DNA from: Streptomyces sp. NBC_01283 | GTDB lineage: Bacteria; Actinomycetota; Actinomycetes; Streptomycetales; Streptomycetaceae | Reading direction: 5' to 3' | Assembly (NCBI RefSeq): GCF_041435335.1 | Contig: NZ_CP108430.1 | Coordinates: 4,557,501 to 4,621,500, forward strand | Length of the DNA: 64,000 nt | Shown here: piece after piece, positions 34,399-44,099 of the stretch | How the letters are laid out: the number at the start of each line of letters is the position of its first letter | Position numbering within the stretch: the first letter of the stretch is position 1 | Program-made: the position numbers and the translations under genes | Notes under the pieces: generated by a model | The model's database searches: none | What the model was told of the DNA's origin: nothing | What the model saw: the letters and a program-made list of their open reading frames with translations, nothing else

Positions 34399-36090
34399 AT
34401 GGCCGCCGAACTCACCGCGCACCAGCTGATCGCCACGCACCGGCCCACACTCGACCAGGCGCTGGAGACGATCCGCACGCGCGCGTACTGGTCGCCGCAC
34501 CCCGAGCACCCCAAGGCCTATGGAGAGAACGGCAGCCTGAGTCTGCCCGAGGGCAAGGCCGCCTTCGACGCGCTCCTGGGCAGCCGCTTCGAGCTCGACC
34601 AACCGGGCACGGACGACTGGACGGGCGCGGAAGTCTCTCCGTACGGGCCCGAGTTGGGCATCACGTACCCCCACCCGGACATCGACACGCTGCTGCCCGC
34701 CATGCGCACCGGAATGCGCGCCTGGCGCGACGCGGGCGCGGAAGTGCGCGCGATGGTCTGTCTGGAGGTCCTGTCGCGCATCAGCGCGCGCACGCACGAG
34801 CTGGCGCACGCGGTCATGCACACCAGCGGCCAGGCCTTCATGATGGCCTTCCAGGCGGGCGGCCCGCACGCCCAGGACCGCGGCCTCGAAGCGGTGGCGT
34901 ACGCGTACGTGGAGCAGGCCCGCACCCCCGACAACGCGGAGTGGTCCAAGCCCCAGGGCAAGCGCGACCCGATCGCCCTGGACAAGCGCTTCACGCCCGT
35001 GGGGCGCGGCATCGCGCTCCTGATCGGCTGCAACACCTTCCCGACGTGGAACGGCTATCCGGGCCTGTTCGCCTCCCTGGCCACCGGCAACCCCGTGCTG
35101 GTCAAGCCCCACCCGCGCGCGGTGCTCCCGCTCGCGCTGACGGTGCGCATCGCGCGCGAGGCCCTCACCGACGCGGGCTTCGACCCGAACCTGGTGTGCC
35201 TGGCCGCCGAGCGGCCGGGCGAAGGCATCGCCAAGACCCTCGCCGTCCGCCCCGAGGTCAAGATCATCGACTACACGGGTTCGACGGCCTTCGGTGACTG
35301 GCTGGAGACCAACGCCCGCCAGGCGCAGGTCTACACGGAGAAGGCCGGCGTGAACACGGTCGTCGTCGACTCGACGGACAACTACAAGGGGATGCTGTCC
35401 AACCTGGCCTTCTCCCTGTCCCTCTACAGCGGCCAGATGTGCACGACCCCGCAGAACCTCCTGATCCCCCGGGACGGCATCACGACGGACGCCGGCGCGA
35501 AGTCGTACGACGACGTGGTGTCCGACCTCGCCGCGTCGGTGAACGGCCTGCTCGGCGACGACGCACGGGCGAACGGCATCCTCGGCGCCCTGGTCAACCC
35601 GGATGTGAAGGCCCGCCTGGAGGCCGCGTCCGGACTCGGCGAAGTGGCTCTCCCCTCACGGGAGATCGCCAACCCGGAGTTCCCGGACGCCGTGGTCCGC
35701 ACCCCGGTCATCGTCAAGCTGGACGGCGCGAAGCCGGACTCCGAGGCGGTCTATCTGAACGAGTGCTTCGGGCCCGTCTCCTTCGCGGTCGCGGTCGACT
35801 CGTCCTCGGACGCCGTGGACTTGCTGCGCCGCACGGTGCGCGACAAGGGCGCGATGACGGTCGGCGCGTACACGACGTCGGACGAGGTGTCCGACGCCGT
35901 GGAGGAGACCTGCCTGGAGGAGTGCGCCCAGCTCTCCTTGAACCTCACGGGCGGCGTCTATGTGAACCAGACGGCGGCGTTCTCGGACTTCCACGGCTCG
36001 GGCGGCAACCCGGCCGCGAACGCCGCCCTGTGCGACGGCGCCTTCGTGGCCAACCGCTTCCGTGTGGTGGAGATCCGCAGGGACGCCTGA
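34399..36090 (+). CDS. paaN: Phenylacetic acid degradation protein PaaN
   Basis: 563 residues of the aldehyde dehydrogenase superfamily, of the PaaN type that lacks the MaoC-like hydratase domain of PaaZ. Visible are GRGIALLIGCNTFPTWNGY, NPVLVKPHPRAVLP, the glycine-motif IIDYTGSTAFGDWLE and the catalytic Cys region SLYSGQMCTTPQNLL near residue 350. It probably oxidises the ring-opened oxepin-CoA aldehyde. GAGGAG lies 10 bases before the ATG. A 9-bp segment with the stop, GACGCCTGA, is repeated after the gene. Confidence 0.88.
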   Translation: MAAELTAHQLIATHRPTLDQALETIRTRAYWSPHPEHPKAYGENGSLSLPEGKAAFDALLGSRFELDQPGTDDWTGAEVSPYGPELGITYPHPDIDTLLPAMRTGMRAWRDAGAEVRAMVCLEVLSRISARTHELAHAVMHTSGQAFMMAFQAGGPHAQDRGLEAVAYAYVEQARTPDNAEWSKPQGKRDPIALDKRFTPVGRGIALLIGCNTFPTWNGYPGLFASLATGNPVLVKPHPRAVLPLALTVRIAREALTDAGFDPNLVCLAAERPGEGIAKTLAVRPEVKIIDYTGSTAFGDWLETNARQAQVYTEKAGVNTVVVDSTDNYKGMLSNLAFSLSLYSGQMCTTPQNLLIPRDGITTDAGAKSYDDVVSDLAASVNGLLGDDARANGILGALVNPDVKARLEAASGLGEVALPSREIANPEFPDAVVRTPVIVKLDGAKPDSEAVYLNECFGPVSFAVAVDSSSDAVDLLRRTVRDKGAMTVGAYTTSDEVSDAVEETCLEECAQLSLNLTGGVYVNQTAAFSDFHGSGGNPAANAALCDGAFVANRFRVVEIRRDA

Positions 36091-36104
36091 TTCCTGACGC
36101 CTGA
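36082..36104 (+). repeat. Duplicated stop-codon segment after paaN
   Basis: GACGCCTGA at 36082-36090 (including the stop) and again at 36096-36104, period 14. Confidence 0.65.
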
Positions 36105-36112
36105 CGGCGGGT

Positions 36113-36892
36113 TCAGGCCTCCGCGCCCGGGGGCCTGCCCGCCGACCAGTGGAAGAGCGTCATCCCGACACTGGTGGCCAGGTTGTAGCTGGAGACCTGG
36201 GGCCGCATCGGCAGGGACACCAAGTGGTCGGCGCGCTCCCTCAGCCGCGCGGACAGGCCGCTCCGCTCGGACCCGAAGGCCAGCACGGCGTCGTCCGGCA
36301 GCTTGAGGCCGCGGATGTCCACGCCCTCCGCGTCGAGCGCGTACACCGGGCCCTGCGGCAGCTCGTCTACGTCCATCCGCTCGACGGCCGTGGCGAAGTG
36401 CAGGCCCGCGCCACCGCGCACGACCGTGGGGTGCCACGGGTCGAGCGTGCCGGTCGTGACGACGCCTGTCGCCCCGAAGCCCGCGGCGAGCCGGATCACG
36501 GCCCCGGCGTTGCCCAGATTGCGCGGATCGTCGAGGACGACGACCGGCGCGGTCCTCGGCATGCGGGCCAGGGCGTCGAGGTTGGCCGCCCGGGACGGCC
36601 GTACCGCGAGAGCGGCCACCCCCGTGGGGTGCAGACGCGGCACAAGGGCGCGCAGGGTGGCGTCCGGGACCTGGACGAGGAGCGTGTCGAGGGCGTCCTT
36701 CACATCGGGCGCGAGCTCGTCGGCGAGGGCGAGGACGGCGGCCTTGTCGCTGGTCAGCGCCGAGGGGATGAGTGCTTCGAAGCGCAACGCGTGCTTGATG
36801 GCGTGGAAGCCGTCGAGCAGCACCGAGGTGCCGGCGAGCCCTCGCCAGGCACGGACGGCGTCGTCCGGGTCACTCTGCCGCGTCCCGTTCAT
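36113..36892 (-). CDS. TrmH-family RNA 2'-O-ribose methyltransferase
   Basis: 259 residues. The C-terminal SpoU knot domain has all three family motifs: VVLDDPRNLGNAGAVIRLA near 118, LAFGSERSGLS near 209, and MRPQVSSYNLATSVGMTLF near 232. The N-terminal half is a substrate-binding L30e-like domain. It should methylate a ribose in tRNA or rRNA. ATG at 36892 is used; GTG at 36901 is possible. It is convergent with paaN and unrelated to phenylacetate metabolism. Confidence 0.92.
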   Translation of the reverse strand: MNGTRQSDPDDAVRAWRGLAGTSVLLDGFHAIKHALRFEALIPSALTSDKAAVLALADELAPDVKDALDTLLVQVPDATLRALVPRLHPTGVAALAVRPSRAANLDALARMPRTAPVVVLDDPRNLGNAGAVIRLAAGFGATGVVTTGTLDPWHPTVVRGGAGLHFATAVERMDVDELPQGPVYALDAEGVDIRGLKLPDDAVLAFGSERSGLSARLRERADHLVSLPMRPQVSSYNLATSVGMTLFHWSAGRPPGAEA

Positions 36893-36908
36893 CCCGCACA
36901 CGTCCCGT

Positions 36909-38174
36909 TCACGAAGGAAAGCCTACGCGCGCGTGCTCGGCGGATTCCGGGGCCGGTTCCTCGTCCGCCCCGCGCTGCCCCGGCACCGCCCTGCCGCGCG
37001 GAAACCGCGAGAACAGCGCGTCACGCGCGCGCGTGGCCCATCCGCCGACGCGGCGCAGGAACGACGTCGGCAGGAACACCGCGTCGGCCGCGATCATCGC
37101 GAGCGAGAAGAACGGCAGGCCGAGGACGACCGCGATGACCGCGTGCTCGAAGATCATGGCGGCCAGGAGGACGTTCTTGACCCGCCTGTTGAAGAGGGTG
37201 AAGGGGAAGGCGACCTGCATGGCAACCGTCCCGTACGTCACCAGCATCACCATGAGGCCGTGCGAGGCGAGCAGGTCGGAGAGCGCGGGCCAGGGGGAGA
37301 AGTAGTCCAGGCGCAGCGGGTAGTAGACGGCCGTGCCGTCCTGCCAGCGGCTGCCCTGGATCTTGTACCAGCCGGCCGTCGCGTAGATCAGACACGCCTC
37401 GACCATGATCACCAGCAGTGCGGCGTTGTGCGCGAGCCTGACGATGACGTCGAGCAGCTCGCGCGCCTCGCTGTCGGGCGCGCGCCGTCCGACGGCCCAC
37501 CACAGGCCGTGCGCGAGCCACAGCCCCCAGAAGACCAGCAGCCAGCCCCCGCTGAGCTCCCCCATGAACGTCACCACGGAGAGAGCGAGCCCCAGGACCC
37601 ACCACAGGACAGGGCCGGTCCGGTCGGCCTTGTCGACGGGGCCGGCCGTCTTCGCCAGGTCGAGCGGTGCCTCCCCCTGCTCGGCAGGCGCCCTACGCGC
37701 GCGTGCCGCGCGCCGGGCGTCGAGCGACCAGACCTGGCCGCAGCGCGTGAACACCAGGTAGGTGGCCATGAGGTGGATGACGTTGTCACCGCCGTCGCCC
37801 ATGAAGATGGAGCGGTTCTGCAGCGAGAGCACGCCGATCATGAAGAGCACGGACACCGTGCGGGTGCGCCAGCCGACCACCAGCAGGACGCTGCTGAGGA
37901 CGGCGAGCGCGTAGACGACCTCGAACCAGAGACGTCCGTCGGACCACATCAGGACCGTGAAGGCGTCGTTCTCCGCGATGAGCTGCTGGGCCATGTCCCA
38001 GTTCCACGGGCCGTCGGGCCCGTAGAGCTCATGGCGGTGGGGGAGTTCGCGCAGCAGGAAGAGCAGCCAGGTGGCGGCGAATCCGATGCGGATCACGGCG
38101 GTCTGATAGGGGCCGAGAGCGGACGCGGTGATCCGTTCGATGCCGCGCCCGAGCAGGGAGCCGAAGCGGTTCAT
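36909..38174 (-). CDS. HTTM domain integral membrane protein
   Basis: 421 residues with about 8 hydrophobic segments. The HTTM domain, related to vitamin K-dependent gamma-carboxylase, is recognised from the N-terminal IRIGFAATWLLFLL, HRHELYGPDGPWNW and NRSIFMGDGGDNVIHLMATYL. No carboxylase activity is implied. Its ATG overlaps the stop of the DUF5819 gene (ATGA), so the two are one operon and perhaps one complex. HTTM and DUF5819 genes commonly occur as a pair in actinobacteria. Confidence 0.88.
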   Translation of the reverse strand: MNRFGSLLGRGIERITASALGPYQTAVIRIGFAATWLLFLLRELPHRHELYGPDGPWNWDMAQQLIAENDAFTVLMWSDGRLWFEVVYALAVLSSVLLVVGWRTRTVSVLFMIGVLSLQNRSIFMGDGGDNVIHLMATYLVFTRCGQVWSLDARRAARARRAPAEQGEAPLDLAKTAGPVDKADRTGPVLWWVLGLALSVVTFMGELSGGWLLVFWGLWLAHGLWWAVGRRAPDSEARELLDVIVRLAHNAALLVIMVEACLIYATAGWYKIQGSRWQDGTAVYYPLRLDYFSPWPALSDLLASHGLMVMLVTYGTVAMQVAFPFTLFNRRVKNVLLAAMIFEHAVIAVVLGLPFFSLAMIAADAVFLPTSFLRRVGGWATRARDALFSRFPRGRAVPGQRGADEEPAPESAEHARVGFPS

Positions 38175-38971
38175 CGGGCGTCCCCCTCGGTTCCCTGAGC
38201 CTTGCCCAGGGGCATGTCGTCGGGCGTCACGGACCACCACGGCAGCTGGCGGAGCGCCGGTTTCGTCGTGACTTTCTCATCGCTCCACTCGGGGGGCGGC
38301 ACGTTCGTGGTTCTGGAGCGGACCTGGACGCGCTCGACGGTGGCGCCCCGGTCCAGGGCCCCCTCACGCTCGACGCGCATCATCGCGATGCGGCGGATGT
38401 AGCGCTCCGAGAGCTGTCCGCGCAGGCCGCGGGGACGATTCTGCGTGTCGTGGGCGGCGACGTAGAAGTCCCAGGCCCTGCGCAGTTCGTTCTGCTGCGT
38501 GTGGCTGGGCAGCAGATTGCCGTCGATGGCGGCGCCGTCGCGTGCGGAGAGGTCGTACCAGCCGGTGGTCCGGGTGGTTCCGTCTTTCGTACGGATCTGG
38601 GCGCGGGCCTGCACCGCGATGTTCTGCTGCATCGGATTGGGCGCGAAGAGCTTCCAGTTCTGTTCGAACTCCGGGTAGATCCAGTCGTCGACGGCCTGCC
38701 CGTGCTGCTTGGTCATGGTGTTCGCGGGGGCGACGTGGAGGAAGAGCATCCCGACGTGGACGCAGGCCGTGACGGCGATGAGTGCGAGCGCGAGGGCGGC
38801 CGCCACCTGGTAGCGCGGGGAGAGGACGGCGATGCCGATGCGGGGCGCTGGTGCGGGTGCGGGCACGATGCCGGGGGCCGGCGGGGCGGCGGTGGTGCCG
38901 TCCGGGGGCGGGGGCACGGTGTCGAAGGATGGGGACGGCGGCTCGCTCGCGTTGCTGTCGTTCGCGTCCAT
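38171..38971 (-). CDS. DUF5819 family membrane protein
   Basis: 266 residues. A Pro/Ala-rich cytoplasmic N-terminus of 50 residues, one transmembrane helix (about 55-80), then an outside domain with YPEFEQNWKLFAPNPMQQN, the DUF5819 signature. Coupled by ATGA to the HTTM gene downstream. ATG at 38971 is preferred over a start at 39025 because GGGGCGGA stands upstream and the extra residues look random. Function unknown. Confidence 0.82.
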   Translation of the reverse strand: MDANDSNASEPPSPSFDTVPPPPDGTTAAPPAPGIVPAPAPAPRIGIAVLSPRYQVAAALALALIAVTACVHVGMLFLHVAPANTMTKQHGQAVDDWIYPEFEQNWKLFAPNPMQQNIAVQARAQIRTKDGTTRTTGWYDLSARDGAAIDGNLLPSHTQQNELRRAWDFYVAAHDTQNRPRGLRGQLSERYIRRIAMMRVEREGALDRGATVERVQVRSRTTNVPPPEWSDEKVTTKPALRQLPWWSVTPDDMPLGKAQGTEGDAR

Positions 38972-39095
38972 TCCGCCCCGATTCCCGATCCCGCACGGTG
39001 ATGCGCCTGTCGGCCCGCTCGTCACACGGCTCTCTGCCCGCCCGTCGCAGCGGAACGGTACTCATGCCTGCGCGCCAGGCACAGCGTCCGTGAAG

Positions 39096-39104
39096 TTATC
39101 CACA
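39096..39104. other. Isolated DnaA box before paaA
   Basis: TTATCCACA, an exact classical DnaA box, 4 bases upstream of the candidate paaA -35 element. Confidence 0.5.
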
Positions 39105-39107
39105 GGG

Positions 39108-39137
39108 TTGACACCTTATGGCGCTGAGCCGCACCAT
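39108..39137 (+). promoter_or_regulatory. Candidate paaA promoter
   Basis: TTGACA (39108-39113), 18-bp spacer, CACCAT (39132-39137). The predicted start near 39144 lies just before the operator at 39150. The -35 is consensus, the -10 is weak. Confidence 0.5.
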
Positions 39138-39149
39138 TGAATTCCACGA

Positions 39150-39163
39150 ACCGAACGATCGGT
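39150..39163. promoter_or_regulatory. PaaR-type operator before paaABCDE
   Basis: ACCGAACGATCGGT, the reverse complement of the operator before paaN and a match to ACCGNNCGNNCGGT. It lies at about +6 to +20 of the candidate paaA promoter. Confidence 0.75.
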
Positions 39164-39195
39164 CGGTAGCTAGCTAAAGGTCGAGGGGGACCGCG

Positions 39196-40190
<995 letters not shown>

Positions 40191-40194
<4 letters not shown>

Positions 40195-40481
40195 GCAGCT
40201 CGACCGACTGGCCGCTGTGGGAGGTGTTCGTGCGCTCCCGCCGCGGGCTCTCCCACACCCACGCGGGCAGCCTGCACGCGCCGGACGCGGAAATGGCCCT
40301 GCGCAACGCCCGCGATCTGTACACCCGCAGAAGCGAAGGCGTCTCGATCTGGGTCGTGCCGTCCACCCAGATCACCGCCTCCTCGCCCGACGAGAAGGAC
40401 TCCTTCTTCGAACCGGCGGGCGACAAGCCCTACCGCCACCCGACCTTCTACGACATCCCGGACGGGGTGAAGCACCTGTGA
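40191..40481 (+). CDS. paaB: Phenylacetyl-CoA epoxidase subunit B
   Basis: 96 residues, the normal length. [26 protein letters not shown] in blocks, then VYTRR-like and WVVPSTQI segments identify PaaB, which links PaaAC heterodimers. ATGA overlap with paaA fixes the start. Confidence 0.96.
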
Positions 40482-41227
40482 CCGCGCCGCTGGCCCCGAC
40501 GGCCACCGCCACCGCCCTCGCCCTGGGCGATGACGCACTGGTGCTCTCGCACCGGCTGGGGGAGTGGGCGGGCCACGCGCCCGTCCTCGAGGAAGAGGTC
40601 GCCCTGGCGAACATCGCCCTCGACCTGCTCGGCCAGGCCCGCGTCCTGCTCTCCCTGGCCGGGGACGAGGACGAACTGGCCTACCTCCGCGAGGAGCGCG
40701 CCTTCCGCAACCTCCAGCTCGTCGAGCAGCCGAACGGCGACTTCGCCCACACCATCGCCCGCCAGCTCTACTTCTCCACGTACCAAACGCTGCTGTACGG
40801 CCAGTTGGCGAGCGGAGAGGGCACGTTCGCCCCGCTGGCGGCGAAGGCGGTCAAGGAAGTCGCCTACCACCAGGACCACGCGGAGCAATGGACGCTGCGG
40901 CTCGGCGACGGCACGGCGGAGAGCCATGAGCGGATGCAGCGCGGGCTCGACGCGCTCTGGCGGTTCACCGGCGAGATGTTCCAGCCGGTGGAGGGCCTCG
41001 ACGGCGCGGACGGCTCCGCGGGCCTCGACTGGGCAGCGCTGCAATCGAGTTGGACGGCTTCGGTGACCTCCGTCATCGAGAAGGCGACCCTGACCGTGCC
41101 CACCGGCCCGCAGGAAGGGGCCTGGGCCGCCGGTGCGGGCCGCCAGGGCCTGCACACCGAATCCTTCGGGCGGATGCTCGCCGAGATGCAGCACCTGCAC
41201 CGCAGCCACCCGGGGGCGTCATGGTGA
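40478..41227 (+). CDS. paaC: Phenylacetyl-CoA epoxidase subunit C
   Basis: 249 residues, the ferritin-like structural partner of PaaA. Typical are LGEWAGHAPVLEEEVALANI, LDLLGQARVLLS, LYGQL and VKEVAYHQDHAEQW. The GTG start at 40478 overlaps the paaB stop as GTGA, which decides the start. Confidence 0.96.
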   Translation: MTAPLAPTATATALALGDDALVLSHRLGEWAGHAPVLEEEVALANIALDLLGQARVLLSLAGDEDELAYLREERAFRNLQLVEQPNGDFAHTIARQLYFSTYQTLLYGQLASGEGTFAPLAAKAVKEVAYHQDHAEQWTLRLGDGTAESHERMQRGLDALWRFTGEMFQPVEGLDGADGSAGLDWAALQSSWTASVTSVIEKATLTVPTGPQEGAWAAGAGRQGLHTESFGRMLAEMQHLHRSHPGASW

Positions 41228-41712
41228 CCACCGCCCTGGAGGAGGAGCTCCTGGCCCTCGCGGGCTCCGTGCCCGACCCGGAGCTGCCGGTCATCACGCT
41301 GGCCGAGCTCGGGGTGCTGCGCGGCGTGCACGTCCGCGGCATCGGCAAGGTCGACGTCGAGCTGACCCCCACGTACACCGGCTGTCCGGCCATCGAGGCC
41401 ATGACCGCCGACATCGAGCAGGTCCTGCGTGCGCGCGGCATGGCGGAGGTCTCCGTGCGTACCGTGCTCTCCCCCGCCTGGTCGACGGACGACATCAGCG
41501 CCGAGGGCCGCCGCAAACTGGCGGAGTTCGGCATAGCGCCCCCGCGCCCGCACAGCGCGGGCGGGCCGATACCCCTCACCCTCTCGGTCCGCTGCCCGCA
41601 CTGCGGCTCGACCGACACCGAGCTGCTCAGCCGTTTCTCGTCGACGGCCTGCAAGGCCCTGCGCCGATGCGTCTCCTGCCGGGAACCGTTCGACCACTTC
41701 AAGGAGTTGTGA
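41221..41712 (+). CDS. paaD: Phenylacetyl-CoA epoxidase-associated protein D
   Basis: 163 residues. N-terminal MIP18/DUF59 domain (VPDPELPVITLAELG, TPTYTGCPAIEAM) and a C-terminal zinc ribbon with CPHCG and CVSC pairs. It helps assemble the iron-sulfur or di-iron centres of the epoxidase. ATG at 41221 overlaps paaC by 7 bases; GTG at 41224 is an alternative. Confidence 0.95.
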   Translation: MVTTALEEELLALAGSVPDPELPVITLAELGVLRGVHVRGIGKVDVELTPTYTGCPAIEAMTADIEQVLRARGMAEVSVRTVLSPAWSTDDISAEGRRKLAEFGIAPPRPHSAGGPIPLTLSVRCPHCGSTDTELLSRFSSTACKALRRCVSCREPFDHFKEL

Positions 41713-42788
41713 TGGCACGCTTCCACCAGCTCCGGATAGCGGCGGTCGAGCGGCTCACCGACGACTCCGTGACGCTGACCTTCGACGTGCCCCCCGCCCT
41801 GCGCGAGGAGTACCGCTTCGTGCCGGGCCAGCACCTCGCCCTCCGCCGCTTCGTCGACGGCACCGAGATCCGGCGTACGTACTCGATCTGCGCACCGGCG
41901 CCCCGCCCCGAAAGCCCCACGGAGCCGCGGACCCTGCGGGTCGGGGTGCGCTTCGTCGAAGGCGGCGCCTTCTCGACGTACGCCCTGAAGGAAATCGCCG
42001 TCGGCGATGAACTCGAAGTCATGACCCCGGCCGGGCGCTTCACGCTGGATCCGGCACCCGGGCGCTATGCGGCGGTCGTCGGCGGCAGCGGGATCACCCC
42101 GGTGCTCTCCATCGTCACGACGCTCCTCGAACGCGAACCGCAGGCCACGTTCTGTCTCATCCGAAGCGATCGCACCGCCGCGTCGACGATGTTCCTGGAG
42201 GAGGTCGCCGACCTCAAGGACCGCTGGCCGGACCGGTTCCAGCTGGTCACCGTGCTCTCCCGGGAGGAGCAGCAGTCCGGTCTCGACTCCGGACGGCTCG
42301 ACGAGGAGCGGCTCGGCAGCCTGCTGCCTGCGCTGCTGTCCGTCGAGGAGGTCGCGGGCTGGTTCCTGTGCGGCCCGTTCGGTCTGGTGCAGGGCGCGGA
42401 GAAGACACTGCGCGGACTGGGCGTGCCAAGGCAGCGCATCCACGAGGAGATATTCCACGTGGACGGCGGCCTCACCGCCCCGGCACCCGCAGCCGCGACG
42501 GCCGCCCCCGCGCACAGCACCGTGACGGTGACGCTCGACGGGCGCTCCGGCACGTGGCCGGTACAGGACGGGGAATCCCTCCTCGACACCGTGCTGCGCA
42601 ACCGCGCGGACGCTCCCTACGCCTGCAAGGGCGGGGTGTGCGGGACCTGCCGGGCCTTCCGGGTCTCGGGCGAGGTGCGGATGGACCGCAACTTCGCGCT
42701 GGAGCCGGAGGAGACCGAGGCGGGGTATGTGCTCGCGTGCCAGTCCCATCCGGCCACGGACACGGTGGAGCTGGACTTCGACCGCTGA
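41712..42788 (+). CDS. paaE: Phenylacetyl-CoA epoxidase reductase subunit E
   Basis: 358 residues. FAD-binding domain (RTYSIC near 57), NAD(P)H-binding domain (GGSGITPVLSI near 125), and a C-terminal plant-type [2Fe-2S] domain with CKGGVCGTC and a final Cys in LACQSHP. It passes electrons from NADPH to PaaAC. It shares one base with paaD (TGATG). Confidence 0.96.
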   Translation: MARFHQLRIAAVERLTDDSVTLTFDVPPALREEYRFVPGQHLALRRFVDGTEIRRTYSICAPAPRPESPTEPRTLRVGVRFVEGGAFSTYALKEIAVGDELEVMTPAGRFTLDPAPGRYAAVVGGSGITPVLSIVTTLLEREPQATFCLIRSDRTAASTMFLEEVADLKDRWPDRFQLVTVLSREEQQSGLDSGRLDEERLGSLLPALLSVEEVAGWFLCGPFGLVQGAEKTLRGLGVPRQRIHEEIFHVDGGLTAPAPAAATAAPAHSTVTVTLDGRSGTWPVQDGESLLDTVLRNRADAPYACKGGVCGTCRAFRVSGEVRMDRNFALEPEETEAGYVLACQSHPATDTVELDFDR

Positions 42789-42829
42789 GTGCTCCAGCGG
42801 CTCGGAGGACCGCCACTGTTCCCTTCCCG

Positions 42830-42843
42830 TAGAACCTGTTCTA
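42830..42843. promoter_or_regulatory. KstR-like palindrome
   Basis: TAGAACCTGTTCTA fits the mycobacterial KstR pattern TNNAACNNGTTNNA at every fixed position. It is 73 bases upstream of the acyl-CoA dehydrogenase start. Confidence 0.55.
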
Positions 42844-42915
42844 TCTTGACGACCCGTCAGAAACGGCGGGCACAGCAAGGACAGACCGTCGGGCCGGTGC
42901 GCGGGAGGACAAGCA

Positions 42916-44049
42916 GTGGACTTCACCTTCACCGAGGAACAGCAGGCGGCCGTCGAGGCGGCGAAGGCGCTCTTCGCCTCCGTCGCCCCCGACGGAGTGC
43001 CGAGCCCCGCCCTCGTGCCGGGCGCCGTCGCCGAGGACTTCGACCGCGCCCTGTGGGCCAAGCTCGCCGGAGCCGATCTGCTGAGCCTGCTCATCGACCC
43101 CGAGCACGGCGGTGCGGGCCTCGACGCCATCGCCCTCTGCCTGGTCCTGCGCGAATCGGCGAAGAAACTCGCCCGAGTCCCGCTCCTGGAGAGCAGCGCT
43201 GCCGCGTATGCCGTACAGACCTACGGCAGCGAGGAGTTGAAGCAGCGGATCCTGCCGAAGGCCGCCCGCGGCGAGCTCGTCCTGACCGTCGCGGCGAACG
43301 GCCGCAGCGGGCACGACCCCGCCGAACTCGCCGTCACCACACGGCGGGACGGCGACGACTGGCTGCTCGACGGCACACAGACGGCCGTGCCCTGGGCGCA
43401 GAACGCCGACCTCGTCGTGGTGCCCGCCCACACACCGGCCGGCCGGACCGTCCTCGCCCTGATCCCCCGCGACCACGACGGCCTCACCCTCGCCGACCAG
43501 GTGTCCACCAGCGGTGAGCGCCTCGGCGAGCTCAGCCTGGAGTCCGTACGGATCGCCGGCGCCGACGTCATCGAGGCCGAAGGGGCCTGGGACTGGCTGC
43601 GCGATCTGCTCGCCACCGGGACCTGCGCGCTCGCACTCGGCCTCGGAGAGGGCGTACTGAGTATGACCAGCGAATACACCGGAAAACGCGAGCAGTTCGG
43701 TTTCCCCGTCGCCACCTTCCAGGCCGTGGCCGTACAAGCGGCCGACCGCTACATCGACCTGCGCGCGATGGAAGTCACCCTCTGGCAGGCCGCCTGGCGC
43801 ATCAGCACCGGCGCGAGCGGCGCCCTGCCCGCCTCGGGGGACGTGGCCGTCGCCAAGATCTGGGCGTCGGACGGCGTACGCCGGGTGGTGCAGACGGCAC
43901 AGCATCTGCACGGCGGCTTCGGATCCGACACCGACTACCCCCTCCACCGCTACCACGCGTGGGCCAAGCAGCTGGAGCTGTCCCTCGGCCCGGCAGCGGC
44001 GCACGAGGAGGCACTGGGCGACCTGCTGGCCGCCCACCCACTCGGCTGA
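42916..44049 (+). CDS. Acyl-CoA dehydrogenase
   Basis: 377 residues with the three-part acyl-CoA dehydrogenase fold: FTFTEEQQAAVEAAKALF at the start, LIDPEHGGAGLDAIALCLV near 63, GEGVLSMTSEYTGKREQFG near 242 and QTAQHLHGGFGSDTDYPLHRY near 321. The divergent middle part, lacking the usual T(E/D)P(x)AGSD block, resembles the alpha2beta2 steroid- and bile-acid-type FadE subunits, which often need a partner. None is adjacent. The KstR-like operator supports a sterol or unusual acyl substrate, but this is inference. GTG at 42916 follows GGGAGG. Confidence 0.85.
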   Translation: MDFTFTEEQQAAVEAAKALFASVAPDGVPSPALVPGAVAEDFDRALWAKLAGADLLSLLIDPEHGGAGLDAIALCLVLRESAKKLARVPLLESSAAAYAVQTYGSEELKQRILPKAARGELVLTVAANGRSGHDPAELAVTTRRDGDDWLLDGTQTAVPWAQNADLVVVPAHTPAGRTVLALIPRDHDGLTLADQVSTSGERLGELSLESVRIAGADVIEAEGAWDWLRDLLATGTCALALGLGEGVLSMTSEYTGKREQFGFPVATFQAVAVQAADRYIDLRAMEVTLWQAAWRISTGASGALPASGDVAVAKIWASDGVRRVVQTAQHLHGGFGSDTDYPLHRYHAWAKQLELSLGPAAAHEEALGDLLAAHPLG

Positions 44050-44090
44050 AGCCGAAGCCGAACCGGCTGAACCAGCCGAACCAGAGGAAG
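44043..44090 (+). repeat. Degenerate short repeats after the acyl-CoA dehydrogenase
   Basis: GGCTGAA and GCCGAA units recur six or more times from the stop codon (44047-44049) onward, with irregular 6-13 bp spacing. Confidence 0.45.
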
Positions 44091-44099
44091 CCGAACGAA

